Translations under genes and position numbers: made by a program
In this document: piece after piece, positions 13,079 to 24,474 of the stretch
Numbering within the stretch: the stretch's first letter is position 1
Layout: the number at the start of each line of letters is the position of its first letter
DNA from: Euryodendron excelsum
Taxonomy: Eukaryota > Streptophyta > Magnoliopsida > Ericales > Pentaphylacaceae
Reading direction: 5' to 3'
Length of the DNA: 64,000 bases
Assembly (NCBI GenBank): GCA_033060915.1
Contig: CM065381.1
Coordinates: forward strand, 39,006,336-39,070,335
The notes under the pieces: generated by a model
Database searches by the model: none
What the model was told of the DNA's origin: nothing
Seen by the model: the letters and a program-made list of their open reading frames with translations, nothing else

Positions 13079-13939
13079 CTAGTAGAAACTGGTAGGTCGA
13101 AGAAAAGGCCTAATGTCTTTAACCGTCCTAAGGGTATGTAGTTTTTGGATCAACTCTACTTTAGCCTTATCTACCTTAATCCCTTTGTTGGACACTATTT
13201 GTCCAAGAACTATACCTTGTGTCACTATGAAGTGACACTTTTCACTGTTGAGCATTAGAATGCTTTCCTCGCATCTCTTTAACACCTTCTCAAGTTGTGC
13301 TAAATATGGCTCATAGGTATCTCCATACAAGAAGAAATCATCCATGAATATCTCTAAGAACCACTCCACCATATCACTGAAAATACTCATCATGTACCTT
13401 TGAAAGGTGGCCAGTGCATTATAGAAGCCAGAGGGCACGAGAATGTGGTTTTATCTCGGTCTTCTAGGGCAATCTTAATCTGGTTATAGCCAGAGTCCCC
13501 ATCCAAGAAGCAATAAAAGGCTCTACCCGCCACTTGTTCAAGGCCTTGGTCAAAGAAGGGGAGTGGGAAGTGGTCATTCCTAATCACGACATTTAATTAT
13601 AGTAGTTTATACACATTCCCCACCAGTTTGGATCTTAGTGGGAACTAGTTCATTCTTCTCATTCTTAACTATTGTTATGCCCGACTTTTTAGGCACCACT
13701 TGGGTTGGACTAACCCACTTAGAATTGGAGATAGGGTCTATAATACAAGCACCGAGAAGCTTTAGTACTTCTCTTCTCACTATCTCTTTCATATTCGGGT
13801 TTAAATGCCTTTGCATTTGACACGCAGGTTTAAACTCTTCCTTAAGATATATACGATGAGTACACACAAGAGAACTAATGTCGTGTAAGTCTGTTATTGT
13901 CCAACCTAGGGTGTTCCTATGGTTTTCCAACACTTTCAC
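13079..13939 (-). pseudogene. Athila reverse transcriptase, broken
   Basis: RT copies element RNA into cDNA inside the cytoplasmic particle. Three reverse-strand pieces cover the domain. 13939-13607 has the N-terminal block (LGWTITDLHDISSLVCTHRI, then SNSKWVSPTQVVPKKSGITI). 13587-13390 has DHFPLPFFDQGLEQVAGR and FLDGDSGYNQI, containing the first catalytic Asp. 13438-13079 has MPSGFYNALATFQRYMMSIF followed by IFMDDFF, with the catalytic Asp pair at about 13342-13337, then SEKCHFIV and IVLGQIVS. The motif texts are those of Athila/Gypsy RT. Frame changes separate the pieces, one between the first and second and one in the PSG region near 13430. The frame on the opposite strand at 13638-13820 is only a shadow. 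Confidence 0.9.
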
Positions 13940-14419
13940 TAGACTTGCCTCTTAGCTGCCAAACAGGTAGAGGATATAACAACTGGGTAAAACTCACCTT
14001 CACCTAAGAATGCATACTTCAAAGTGAATGGTAAAGGCTTTTTTTTTTTGGTGTGGGTGGTTGTTGTTCACAAGGACCGGCTTAATAGCACTAGGGGTTA
14101 AAGGGCCAATAGATGGGATCTAACAACCCACTTGTATACAAGTCTCAATGCCTACCCCTCATATAATTGTGTCCCCATACTTGACATAGTTATTCTTTAA
14201 CTAGTCATATGGTTCACTCAAAATGAGAGCCCTTTCAATGGGATCCTTAAAGAACTTATTCTTAAAGTGCTCTTGAACAATAGACTCAATGAAGTATATT
14301 TCTCTTATGTCCTTATACTGGCCTATTTGTTTACCCACCTCAAAGATATTCATATCGAATAACAGTTTTAACCACCCAATACTACAATGGATAATAGCAT
14401 TGGAGGTTGCTAGGAATGG

Positions 14420-14896
14420 TTATCCTAAAATGATGAAAAATTGATTCTTGATGTCACTATTGTCAATAGGATGGGTATCTAAGACAATGAAGTCCACCAG
14501 GTAGTAGACTGTGTCTACTTGAATGAGAACATCTTTAATTGTGGCTTTGGAGACCTTAATTGATCTATCATCTAGTTGCAAGGTCATTCTAGTTGGGCTC
14601 AATTCTCCTAATCCTAGTTGCTTGTAAACGGAATAAGGTAGTAAACTGACACTTAAACCTAGATCAAGAAGTGCACGATCTACCTTGTGTCCCCCTATGG
14701 TGGATGAAATAGTAGGATAACTAAGGTCCTTATATTGTGGTGCCATCTTACATTGCAATAAAGCACTTTGGCTATCATTCATTAAAGACATCTCTTTAAC
14801 ATACAACTTCTTCTTTATGGTGCACAAGTTCTTCAAGAACTTGGCATAGGAGGGTATCTGTTTGATGGCATCTAACATGGGAATATTGACCTTCAC
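14420..14896 (-). pseudogene. Athila aspartic protease region
   Basis: Retroviral-type aspartic protease, which would process the Gag-Pol polyprotein as a homodimer. The 158-residue reverse-strand frame begins KVNIPMLDAIKQIPSYAKFL, the conserved linker before the protease in Athila ('IPLLEAIQQMPSYAKFLKDL'). The active-site block is at about residue 77: ALLDLGLSVSLLPYSVYKQL, against the family's usual DLGASVNLLPYSV, so the catalytic Asp is present but the Ala after Gly is Leu. A second block (LQLDDRSIKVSKATIKDVLI) and DFIVLD follow, then the flap-side end FFIILG. It lies between gag and RT as expected. It may run on beyond 14420 into broken frames. Confidence 0.85.
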
Positions 14897-14949
14897 CTGT
14901 TTGAATATCGCATAGATCTTAGTGTTTAATTACTCACTCTTAGGCTTGG

Positions 14950-16668
14950 TCAATCTGTGAGGAAACAAGGCATGTTTCATAACCTCCATGCCCTTGTCTT
15001 TAGATACATCTTTTGGCTTTATAGGAGGCTTAGTTTGGTTCTCATTCCTACCCAACTTGGGCACACTCTTTTTATTCTCCTCTCTCTCTTAGTCTTTCCC
15101 CAACCCCACGCTCTCAGCACTAACCTTTGGGCTTTCCTTCTTAGGAGGGATGGTTTTGTCTATGATCTTCCCATTCCTAAGGCTTTTGATGGCTTGAACT
15201 TGTTCATGGTTAGTTTCAACTAAGTTCGCAGGCCTTATTGGGTTTGGTTGGGGTTGGGCCGAAAATCTCCCTGGTACTTATTGCATTAAAACTTGTGTCA
15301 AGGTAGATATTTACTTTTTTATGTCTTCTAACAACATAGTGTGTTGGTCAAGTACCTTCTCTTGCCTATTCATCCTATTAGTAACCCCTCTCACGTCATT
15401 GGTTAATTGGTTGACATTATCATGCACAGAATGTCTATGAAGGGGTTGGTACTATGTAGGTTGGGGTCAGTAAGGCAGGGGTTGTAGGGCTTGGAAGGGC
15501 TGAGCTTGCGGTTGTGGTTGTGGTTGTGGTTGTGGTTTTGGTTAGGGTTGGTAAAGTTAAGGGTTTTGAGGCCCTCCTTAGTACGCTTGAGGATTTTGTG
15601 GACCGTCATTCCTTAACCAAAGTTTGGATGGTTCTGCCACAATGGGTAATATATATTGGAGTAAGGGTTTGCCCCACTCCTTTGGTCATTAAAGCCCCTT
15701 CGGTATTGGCCAACAGCATTGGCTTGGCCATGTAAGACCTCTATTATGCCTGGTATGATTGGGCATGCTGCAATGTTATGCTCCATAGTATCATACACTA
15801 TGTATGGTGAATTATGCGACTCAACCTCAATGGCATTAACCTTATTTATCTCCATGGCCTCTATCATACGAAAAAGTGTGGTAATTCTAGCATTTCAATT
15901 GTTAATTTACCTAAGTTGATACTTTACCTCAATATGTGTAGTGGGCTTAGCCTTGAGATTTTAGGTCGCAATTGTAGTCCAGTCTCTTACCAAGTTTACT
16001 AAGTAGTCAAAGTAGCTATATACTTCAGTGGAATTCTTATCAAAGAAAGTCTCTACACACATTGACTTAATAAAATGCTTAAATTGAGGGGTCAATGAAA
16101 AATAGAAAGTATTAATAACATGCCATTTGGCAAACTTGTGATGCAGACACAACTGTAACAAGTCTTTAAACCTCTTCCAACATTGGAAGAAGGTTTCACC
16201 TAATTTGGGGGCAAACTAAAAGATATGGTGACAAATCATTACAGTTTTATATTCAAGGAAAAACTTTTTCAAGAATTTCCCTTGCAGTGTATGACAAGAG
16301 TGTATAGATATTAGCCTTAATGTATTGAACCATATGTTGGTCTTGTTTTTCAGTGTGAATAAGAAAAGTTTTAAAAGTAAAACTTCCTAAGGACATGATT
16401 TATCTTGAAAAATCGAGCATGAAATCCATACCAAGGAAAGTAGGCAATAATTGTAGCATACCCAGCTCAAGATTGAGGGTGTTTTGATGCGCAGAAATAC
16501 TATGCTAGATGTAGGGGCTTACTTTATGGGATTCATGTAATCCTGCATTGTTCTGTGGTGTTGGGCAACTGCATCTCCTAAATTGCTCCTTATCTTAGGA
16601 TCTATTCTATTGGGATCATCATTGGGGTTTAGTTTGAGTGGGATCACCCCATCATTAATGTTAGCCAT
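14950..16668 (-). pseudogene. Athila gag, broken
   Basis: Gag would form the virus-like particle. The start is placed at the ATG at 16668 (MANINDGVIPLKLN...), close inside the PBS. Its frame stops after about 50 residues. The capsid-type gag core is readable at 16161-15961 (FAKWHVINTFYFSL, matching the 'W-qi-tFYnGL' helix pair) and a later piece at 15867-15613 carries VLHGQANAVGQYRR and PYSNIYYPLWQNHPNF, phrases typical of Athila gag. The preceding zinc knuckle is degraded (YDTMEHNIAACP keeps His and one Cys). A (QP)n tract at about 15540-15505 and the linker NHEQVQAIKSLRNGKIIDKT (about 15210-15150) lead towards the protease. Multiple stops and frameshifts make it non-functional. Confidence 0.8.
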
Positions 16669-17237
16669 GAGAATAGGTCTGAGATCAACAATCAAGGGAA
16701 AATGCGGTAAATCAGTTAGAGGAGTTTGAGTTGGTGATGGTGTAAGATAACTCGAAGGTAGATTACACAAAGGGTCAATTCTGACTAGATATTGGTGAAT
16801 GTTTCTAATATAATGTGACATACATATGCAATGCATACATAAGAGACTATCTGCACCTCTACAACTCAAAAGTTCATAATCCCTTCCTTCCCTCCAATCT
16901 CCTCAAAATATAAACCACCGATTCAATCAATTTAATATAAAAACTTAGCCGAACCAGCAATCTCCACATGCAAAGCAAGACGACTAATAAGGACTTAGCA
17001 TAGAAACCTAGTTGCCTCTAGCAATCGGCCTCTTAACTATAAAATGCCTAGACCCCTAAAAAAAAATAACACAAAAGCCCTAATTTCTAGCACATACAAG
17101 GGATGGAATGAAGTTACTGGTTAGGCCCTGGCTAACGATTTCTCCATTGTTGTAGATGGTGGTGAAGCAATTCGCTTGTTTTACGTTGACTGAGGTTTGT
17201 GCTTTGGGCAGCCTCTTACGTTAATCTAGTGCAAAAT

Positions 17238-17255
17238 CCCCCAGCAACGGCGCCA
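17238..17255 (-). other. Primer-binding site, Athila type
   Basis: Reverse-strand TGGCGCCGTTGCTGGGGG, five bases inside the LTR end (17261). One or two bases differ from the site of element 1. Confidence 0.85.
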
Positions 17256-17260
17256 AAATT

Positions 17261-18507
17261 TGACTTGCACCAAATGGTGTCTTTGGATGTGTCTTTAGAT
17301 AATCCCAAACATAGGATGGTGAAGCACTATAACCCAGTGAATAGGGGTCTAGTCTACACAAAATTTTGATAAAAAGGTGCAAAGGCTCTCACACTCTCTC
17401 AAAAAGCACAAAACTTCTGAAATACCTTTGAAATAAACCAAAAATCAATACTTTGGAAGAGTTTGTTTAATCTAAACTAAACAATGAAAATGGTTTTAAC
17501 TGAATAAAGAAAACTCTCGAAACCAATTATTTCAATCAATTGTTTCACTTGGAATTTTAATGGAGGCTTTTGATAACTCAAATTATTGACTATGTCATGA
17601 GTTTTTTGATTCGGAAGATTTAGTAATGGAAATTATTATTCTTCAATAATCAAACCTAGAATAAATCGATTTAGAATCTAAATGCATACCATCGATTTGT
17701 GCAATAACTATACCAAACTACGGTTTGTGCATAAATATTACCAAATTTTGTCAAACATCTAAGTTTTCATAAATATCTAGGGTTTGATCTTGAAGAATTA
17801 AGAAGAAGAAGATAGAAACATTAAAACTCTAATTACCTCTATTGTTCATCCGAAATCTTCAATTGATATTCACAATTGATCTCAAGATGGCGTTTAGCTA
17901 CTTATCATCATAATAGATATGAAAAAATATATTGAAATATTATTGAAAAACTGGAATTTGATTATAGGAATTGCAAAACTATGGAAAAGCTTTGTAGAAA
18001 TTGTGCTAAAAGCTCTAAAGCTACTCTCTAAGACCTAAAACTCATAAAATAATCAGCAACCCTAACCATAGACAATCCCAGCTTTTATATACTTGAAAAT
18101 ATGTAAACCCCATAAGCCATTCGAACGCCTTGACCACCATTCAAACAGGCTTCTAACGGATATCTAACGCTTTCTCGTGCCACAGAATATTCTTACGCTT
18201 TTCAAACATAATTCAAACTCTTTTTATGCTCACAATATTTTCTGATGCCTAGACTACCGTTCGAATGCCTTGTCACTCCATTCAAACGCACTCGCGTCCT
18301 GTTCGAACGCGCGTTCGAATGTCTTAGAACCATTCGAATGCTCCTTTATATTTTCGTCCAATTTTGTCCTTTTTCATCCGAGATTCTTGTTTAAATCAAA
18401 CAAACTAAGTTAGTAACAAATTAGGACTAAAACTACATAAATAATCCTACTCTAGGTCTAACAAATAAATAGTTAAGCATAATGATTGCACTTTTAGAGG
18501 ACAATCA
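17261..18507 (-). repeat. 5' LTR of Athila-like element 2 (1,247 bp)
   Basis: On the reverse strand it begins TGATTGTCCTCTAAAAGTGC at 18507 and ends GCAAGTCA at 17261. The segment 18115-18345 is packed with NTTCGAAYGCC words. It contains no gene. Its start resembles the LTR of element 1, so the two belong to one family. Confidence 0.8.
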
Positions 18508-19527
18508 TGAACTTATTACCGAACTTAGCTCCTTACGAAAGTCAAGTTTTTAAACCCCAATTTTAGGTCAAATTGTGTTTTAGTCCCACTAGTTTCACAT
18601 TCAATATACAAAACAAGGTCAAGATGAAGTTTTGATTTGAAACCACAAATTTAATAGAGTTGTGATTTCAATCCAAGTATTTCATTGAAGTCATGGTCTC
18701 AAAATACGACTTCCATACAAAATATGTAAAACAAAGTCTAGTTGAAGCTTAAGTTGTAATTTGAAAGCATAACTTGATTGAAGTTGTGGCTTGAAAGCAC
18801 AACATCATAAAGGATCTAGCTTTGGTAAATAAGTTCAAAACAAGTTGAGTTTAGCTAGATAAGTTTTATAGGCAATCAAAATAGCCATGTAAAAGATGAA
18901 CACAAACTGAAACTACTGGCCTCGATTGAACACAAGTTGAATTCAGAAGCAATGACCTCTATATTACAGAGTTTAGTTCTTTCCAGATTTTCTTCACTTA
19001 ACATTAATCAAAAGATTTGTTTTCATTTCAAAATTGTGATGTTTTAGATCGTTCAGAGGCTGCGTTAGATGATAATTGCTGGTAGATATTCTTTTTACAA
19101 GGGAAAAAAACTATAGAAGTTTTTGTTTTTTCAGTTTTTGTTCAATGTGCTCACATAAAAACTTCAATCTTTATCATTTGAAAAACCAAATAACATGGTT
19201 ATGAGATTACATAACCATCAACAGCGCCACCATGATGTCTCACTCCAACAGATCAAAACCATGGGCAAGAAGAAATCTTGGGTGATCAAACTGTCAACAG
19301 AAGCTTTCAGTTTGGCCTTGGGAGCTCCATTGTAATGGTGGCTTGTTCATTTTAACTAAGTGCTATCCTACTTGAGCTTTCACCTTCAACCTTTTCTTCT
19401 CCATAAGTTGTTTTTTAGTTCATTTTTTTGACATGTTGTCTTTTTGCTTTTCTCCTTTTTTTTTTTTTTTTTTTTTGCTTGGTGAAAAGGTTGGAAAGGG
19501 GAAATCAGTGTAGCAACCCCCTTGGGT
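18508..19527. other. Unclassified intergenic DNA
   Basis: I see no gene. Small structures only: a perfect 9-bp inverted repeat with 6-base loop at 19195-19218, and a run of 21 T at 19456-19476. The frame at 19428-19712 begins in the T run and is not a gene start. Confidence 0.4.
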
Positions 19528-20550
19528 GTGTACACCCATGGTTAGGATTAGAACCAGGTTCATTCCAAAAGGAAGCTGCTGAGTTATTCCATAAACTCTT
19601 CTCTCTGTCACTAAATCAACAAGAACTGATCAGTGATGTGTTTCAGCCAAAAGGATATGCTAGATGGTGGCTGCACATCAAAAAGAATCTCATAGCTTGG
19701 AAAAGTGAGTAACTCAATAAACTTATTAGCATGCTTAATTCTTCCAACTGGGTCCCAAATAAAGGTGACTCCTTATCTTGTGAAGCTGATCACTCCCAAA
19801 TCTTTTCTGTTAGTTCTTTCTGCAATTCAGTTCAAAATTCTATGGGATTTCCAAGTCATTCTAATCTGTTTGTATCAAAAAATGCTGCTTCTCTTAAAGT
19901 TCAACTGATTTGATGGTTGGCTCTGCAAGGAAAATATGTACTACAGATTTGCTTCTTCATAGGGGTGTTCTTTCTACTGATTCTAATCTAAAATGTGCTC
20001 TATGTACAAAAGAGATTAAAACCTTTAATCATCTGCTATTAAGATGCAAGATCTCTTGGCTTATCTGGTCCTCTATTTCTAATTGGTGGGGAATTCAATG
20101 GGTCTCTCCTCCTTCATTGTCTGATCTAGCTACATGGTGGTATAAGATTAAGTTGCATTGTTTGGAAAAGGATATTTGGAAATCTCTCTTCATAGCTGTA
20201 ATTTGGAATATTTGGTTCTTGAGAAACAGCATAGTCTTCAGTGGTGCTCCTTTAGATTGGTAGGAAACCATCTGCTCTATAAAACTGCACTTGACATTTT
20301 GGATGAAGGCAAAAGTAGGCACCTTTGAATTCAATGTGATGGATTTCATCTATAATATTGCAGGTGTTAGAAGTCTTAAATGTTCCATCCCTTCTAGGTT
20401 TCTGTAAGTTAGCTCCTTGCCAACCTTCTTCTCTTTCTTTTGGCCTGGCCGGGCTTGGGTTTCCCTATTTCAATGATGTTCTAGTTTGTATCTTATTCTC
20501 CAATAATGGAATTCTCTTTTGCTGATCAAACAAAAAAAAAAAAAAAAAAA
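19528..20550 (+). mobile_element. 5'-truncated L1-type LINE, 3' end with poly(A)
   Basis: The end of an L1-like ORF2 is readable in broken frames (LISDVFQPKGYARWWLHIKK near 19630; NWVPNKGDSLSCEA...SQIFSVSSF near 19740), then a continuous zinc-binding domain (19910-20263), a short 3' UTR and a 19-base poly(A) at 20532-20550. CCCCTTGGG occurs just after the tail (20552-20560) and at about 19519-19527, a possible short target-site duplication that would set the 5' truncation point near 19528. The duplication is short, so the left edge is tentative. Confidence 0.7.
19910..20263 (+). pseudogene. LINE reverse-transcriptase zinc-binding domain (zf-RVT)
   Basis: A 117-codon frame with the plant L1 zf-RVT pattern: TDLLLHRGVL, then CALCTKEIKTFNHLLLRC (C-x2-C ... 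H-x4-C, the metal-binding set), then SWLIWSSISNWWGI and WNIWFLRNSIVFSG, matching the family's 'W-iWn-RN-i-F' end. In intact LINEs this domain follows RT and RNase H parts in ORF2 and helps bind nucleic acid during target-primed reverse transcription. Upstream coding is broken by stops, and the first ATG here is internal, so there is no real start. The opposite-strand frame at 20095-20349 is a shadow. Confidence 0.8.
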
Positions 20551-20829
20551 GCCCCTTGGGCATGACCATAGGTCCCACCCACTGGGGAATGTTCAGTTTG
20601 AGCTATAGCTACTACTCAGGAAAGGTGAGCCCATCACTGCAGCCCCACCAAAATGCAAGCGACAATCATCTCCTTCTCAACAGTATCTGGTCTATGCAAC
20701 TACTACCACAAGCAGGTTCAAACACGCAACTATTGAGAGAAGAGCACGGAAGTTACCACCTCGGTGGTCGTTTTTGTTTTTTTATTTTTTTTCTCTTGTG
20801 ATGTCTTCTTGACCTTGAAAGACCCCTGC
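20551..20829. other. Short non-coding spacer
   Basis: Lies between the LINE tail and the CACTA terminus. The frame at 20556-20801 has no recognisable features. I see nothing else. Confidence 0.4.
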
Positions 20830-23310
20830 CACTTCAAGAAAATTACGATGTAGTGCCAGCCAACAATGCCACCAAAAAGTGCTTTTGTGGCATTTCTTAC
20901 TGTAGTGGCATTTTTGAGAAGTGCCAAAGATACCCATACCACTTTAGGCATAGTGGCGCTTTTAAAATGCTGGGGGCACATGGCCTCACTCGGAATTATT
21001 GAGCGGCGCCTACAAGCGCCACTATTTTACATTTGACTGGCATGTTAAAATGCCACTACACCTACTTTTTGTAACATCCAAAAAAATGCCACTATGACTA
21101 CTAACCAAGGGTTTTTAGTCGCACTTTGGAATGCCCTTAAATTAGATAAAAATATATTAAAAAAAATTACACAACTTCATTTCCAGCAAATTCTTTTTTT
21201 TCTCTTTGGGTTCTAAGAACAACAAACAGTTATAATGCCAACGGGACCGCCATGAAGCTTTCGGCAAGCACATTACAAATATAGTTATTGCTATGACTAG
21301 CCAAAACATCCCAAACAATCGATTTAAGAAATATAGTTCCACTCTTTCAAAAACAAAAACAAAAACAAAAACGAATATAGTTTCAAGAAATAGCCAATAT
21401 ATACTGAGGAATGGAAGAACTTTCAAATAGTTTGTTCCTAACAAGAACTACATTCATGTGCATTCCTCCGACTTTATTTTGAACATTTCCACATTCTCAA
21501 TAGTCCGACTTTCTTTCAATTGATGTTCCTCTGGCAATTTTACCTGTAGCCAAAAAATGTTGGAACAAAAATAATTAGAACCAAGAAAGCTTGAAAAATA
21601 ATACTAGAATGAAAGTAGAGCTAAAATAAAGATCTATTAATGAATCATAGATGAATTCACTTACCTCTATTCCCAGGTCCACACTATTGAAACTGTTTAC
21701 TGCCTAAATGCTTTTTGCCACAAAGGTAAGAAAACCAAGTATTCTTAAACTTCCAAGAACTTAACCTGCTACTGGTGTAAATCAAGTTTGAATTCCAAAA
21801 TTTAAACCACAGAATTTGAATGCATGGAATGGACAAATTGTACATACCTAAACAAAAAAATTTGAGAAAGGCCATTTTTTGGGAATCGTATAATCCATCC
21901 AAGAGGCATATACACGAACTACACTTGTGTGGTCCCCTGGAATACAATAATAGGCCATCAAACATTGAACTGAATCAAAAGTTTTCATTGACTAATCTTT
22001 AAATTAGGAATGATTTCATAAAAAAAGAAGGGAATGAAACATGCACGAAACAATTTTTTTCTTTTTAGAACTGTAAAAAAAATGGTCTGCATTCTTTGTT
22101 TTGATAAAATTTATAGGGGATGGGAAGGAGTAAATTACCTGTATGTCATATGTAAGTGAAGATGTTGTTCAATCTCCAATGCACACATTTTGAACGAATA
22201 GATGAAAATTATTGTTTGTGGGGTCTTCTCTTCTTGGAATATGTAATCAGATAGGGAGAAATGATATATTTTTAAAGATGTGAAATATTTGATTTTGGAT
22301 AACTCAATGACAACCATATTTGAGTTATCAAAAAAACAAAAAAAATGACAACCATATTTGAGCAACCAAAATATTCAAATAAGTTATACCCATTGATGAT
22401 TCTGTTAGAAGTATAAATAAACTATTCAAGATGGAAATGGATAAACGTAATCCAAGGATACAAACACTTGTTAACATATCCGTATAAGCATTTATACACG
22501 GCATGAGAATATATGTATATATATGAAATATGTTTATACATATATCTTAATTCACAATTCTTATGCACATCACAAACCCTAGAACATATATACACTATAA
22601 GCATGTCTGTATACGCATATATATATATACATGAAATATGTTTGTAAGTATACATATCTTTCGCACTTCTTAGGCACATCATAAACCCTAGGACACATTT
22701 ATAGATATGACATATCACATATACACGCTTAGGCATTCTAAGTTTTAATTCACGATTTATAAATGAAAGAGTACCGTATGGATTTTGGCTGCCTCCATAA
22801 TTATCCTGGACTAACGCTGGAAGGGTTGCATTCTGCCAAGAGCTTCAACCTGATTTTCTCTTGTGAGATGTAGAATCAATAAAAAAAAGGGGGGACATAG
22901 ACAAAGTCATGAAGAGAGAGATGCTTAGAGGTTCAATGATGGAGAGAGACAGAGAGATCTAAAAATGGAGTCCTGTTGTGAACTGTTCTAACTCCCTAGA
23001 TATACTTGCACTGTAACTCTATTTCAGTGGCATTTTTTGTCCTTAGAATTAGAGGATAAGTTTCTAAATGGCACTTCCGTAAGTCGCTAGGAGGTAAATG
23101 ATGACTCTTGATCAGTGGCGTCTTTCACAAACGTTAGTGGAATTGGATTTCTAATGACATTTTTTAGTGTAATGCCACTGAAAATGTCCAACAAACTTTT
23201 GGTTCAATGACATTTACTAAAAAATGCCATTGGATGTACTTTTAATGTCACTTTTTTTACTTATAAAATGTCAAAAAATGATGCCACTAAATCCAGTTTT
23301 TGTTGTAGTG
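20830..23310. mobile_element. Non-autonomous CACTA (EnSpm)-like transposon, about 2.48 kb
   Basis: The left terminus is CACTTCAAGAAAATTACG at 20830. The right terminus, read inward on the reverse strand from 23310, is CACTACAACAAAAACTGG. Both fit the plant CACTA consensus CACTACAAGAAAA. Subterminal regions (20840-21125 and 23020-23300) carry many copies of ATGCCACT/AGTGGCAT in both orientations, the usual subterminal transposase-binding architecture. Flanking trinucleotides are TGC (left) and CGC (right), compatible with a 3-bp target duplication with one change. No transposase (TNP1/TNP2) is readable. Several reverse-strand AG|GTAA sites (near 21543, 21664, 22133) hint at former exons or a captured fragment. 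Confidence 0.7.
22508..22725. repeat. Two-copy direct duplication, period 109 bp
   Basis: The blocks GAAATATGTTT (22524 and 22633) and GCACATC followed by AAACCCTAG (22565 and 22674) recur at exactly 109 bp. The TA-rich repeat lies inside the CACTA interior and creates the spurious tyrosine-rich reverse frame at 22422-22736. Confidence 0.75.
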
Positions 23311-24321
23311 CGCCCTGTCTTCTATCTTCGCTTTTTGTTTTGTTACAAACCTTGTACCTATGATTGATATAAGTTTTGGTTATCATCACTCTTCGTCCCC
23401 CCAACCCCACCCCCACCCCCACCCCGAACTCATGTTCTCCTTCCTTGTCTATCCCTCCTGAGCTACTATATTCAAATTAGACTTGGCATCCCTACTGACC
23501 AGAAAATAATCCAACACTAGGTTGAGCTCCTCTCAGAGTTCATTACTCGTATTGGAGATCTCAATTCAACTTGCTTTTTGACTTTTTTTCCTCGTGGCTA
23601 TGTGGGAGGAAGGAATTTTTAAGTGCTTTTTGGGTAAAGTTGTAAAGAGTACTGAGGGAGTGGTTGGATTGTAGCTTAAAAAAGTCATAGCCAAATGCTT
23701 AAGTTAGTTCCAAAAAGGCACTTTTTAAGTGACTTCTAAAACTTAAGCTAGTTTTAAAAGTAACTTTTTTTAAGCGGTGAGCAAAAATACAATTTAAAAA
23801 AAGTCATCAACTGCTAAAAAAATTGCATCCAAACTTCTAATAATGTCTCCTTATTTAGGATCATTATTTGTGTCCAAACACCCACTCAAACTTCTAATAA
23901 TGTCTCCTTATTCAGGATCATTATTTGTTTTTATGTGAATGATATGATCATAAGTGGTAGTATGGGTGCACATGGGTCTATTTGGTTCGGGTTACTTTTA
24001 AACCCAAAATTAAACCGAACTAATGTAAACTTAAAACCAAACCAAAATTAATCGGTTCGGTACGGTTCAACCTATGGTTTATAGATATTATTTAAATTTT
24101 GTACTTCTATTCATGAGTTCCCACAATTGTTTGTGATAACACAGCCAAAAATGTGATTTTGGTCCACATTGAAAACAGGTCCTACAGAACCTCTTGTATT
24201 GTAAACAAAGGAACGGATGCGTTTGCGTGTAAACGATGTGGGACACTTGCAAAAAAAGGAATGAAAGTTCTAGTTTTGTTCAAACTAGGACAACAAATAT
24301 TTTCTCTAACAAACGAGGGCC
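23311..24321. other. Unclassified AT-rich DNA
   Basis: No gene. 23398-23425 is a C-rich run (CCCCACCC words). 23975-24080 contains GGTTCGG/CCGAAC words in both orientations, seen in many plant repeats. Confidence 0.4.
23830..23928. repeat. Direct duplication, 42-bp unit, period 57 bp
   Basis: The unit beginning CAAACTTCTAATAATGTCTC occurs at 23830-23871 and 23887-23928 with one mismatch. Confidence 0.8.
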
Positions 24322-24395
24322 ACCATCATGTATACACACCAGCAAGATTGTACAAAAAAAAAAAAAAAAAAACCATCACGTATACACACCAGCAA
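24322..24395 (+). repeat. 24-bp direct repeats flanking a poly(A)-only insertion
   Basis: 24322-24345 and 24372-24395 are the same 24-base sequence (starting ACCATCA, ending ACCAGCAA) with one mismatch. Between them is only GATTGTAC followed by A's (24346-24371). This is the footprint of target-primed reverse transcription in which almost nothing but the tail was copied. Confidence 0.7.
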
Positions 24396-24411
24396 TCGTA
24401 GTTGCATAAGT

Positions 24412-24474
24412 CACTACTAGAAATTAGGTTATTTGCCACAGATTCTTTTGTGACGGCTGAAATGCCGTCACAAA
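24412..24474 (+). mobile_element. Orphan CACTA-type terminus with hairpin
   Basis: CACTACTAGAAATTAGG at 24412 matches a common plant CACTA terminus. A perfect 11-bp stem (24447-24457 with 24464-24474; TTTGTGACGGC arms, 6-base loop) follows at subterminal distance. No matching inverted terminus was found downstream, so this is a fragment or its partner has decayed. Confidence 0.55.

Larger units (their letters stand above)
11060..18507 (-). mobile_element. Athila-like Gypsy element 2, full gene order but decayed
   Basis: The element reads on the reverse strand: 5' LTR 17261-18507, PBS 17238-17255, gag 16668 to about 14950, protease 14896-14420, RT 13939-13079, RNase H 12976-12443, integrase about 12290-11247. 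The order gag-PR-RT-RH-IN is that of Ty3/Gypsy, and PBS and protein motifs are Athila-like. Every domain is broken by stops or frameshifts, so it is an old insertion. A 3' LTR cannot be delimited and the left limit is a guess. Confidence 0.8.

Noticed and set aside
17238..17255. tRNA-like 3' end sequences considered as tRNA genes
   Set aside because: Only 18 bases match and they sit just inside LTR ends, so they are primer-binding sites. No full cloverleaf was seen.
22422..22736. Tyr/Ile/Cys-rich reverse frame of 104 residues
   Set aside because: Caused by the TA-rich 109-bp duplication in the CACTA interior.
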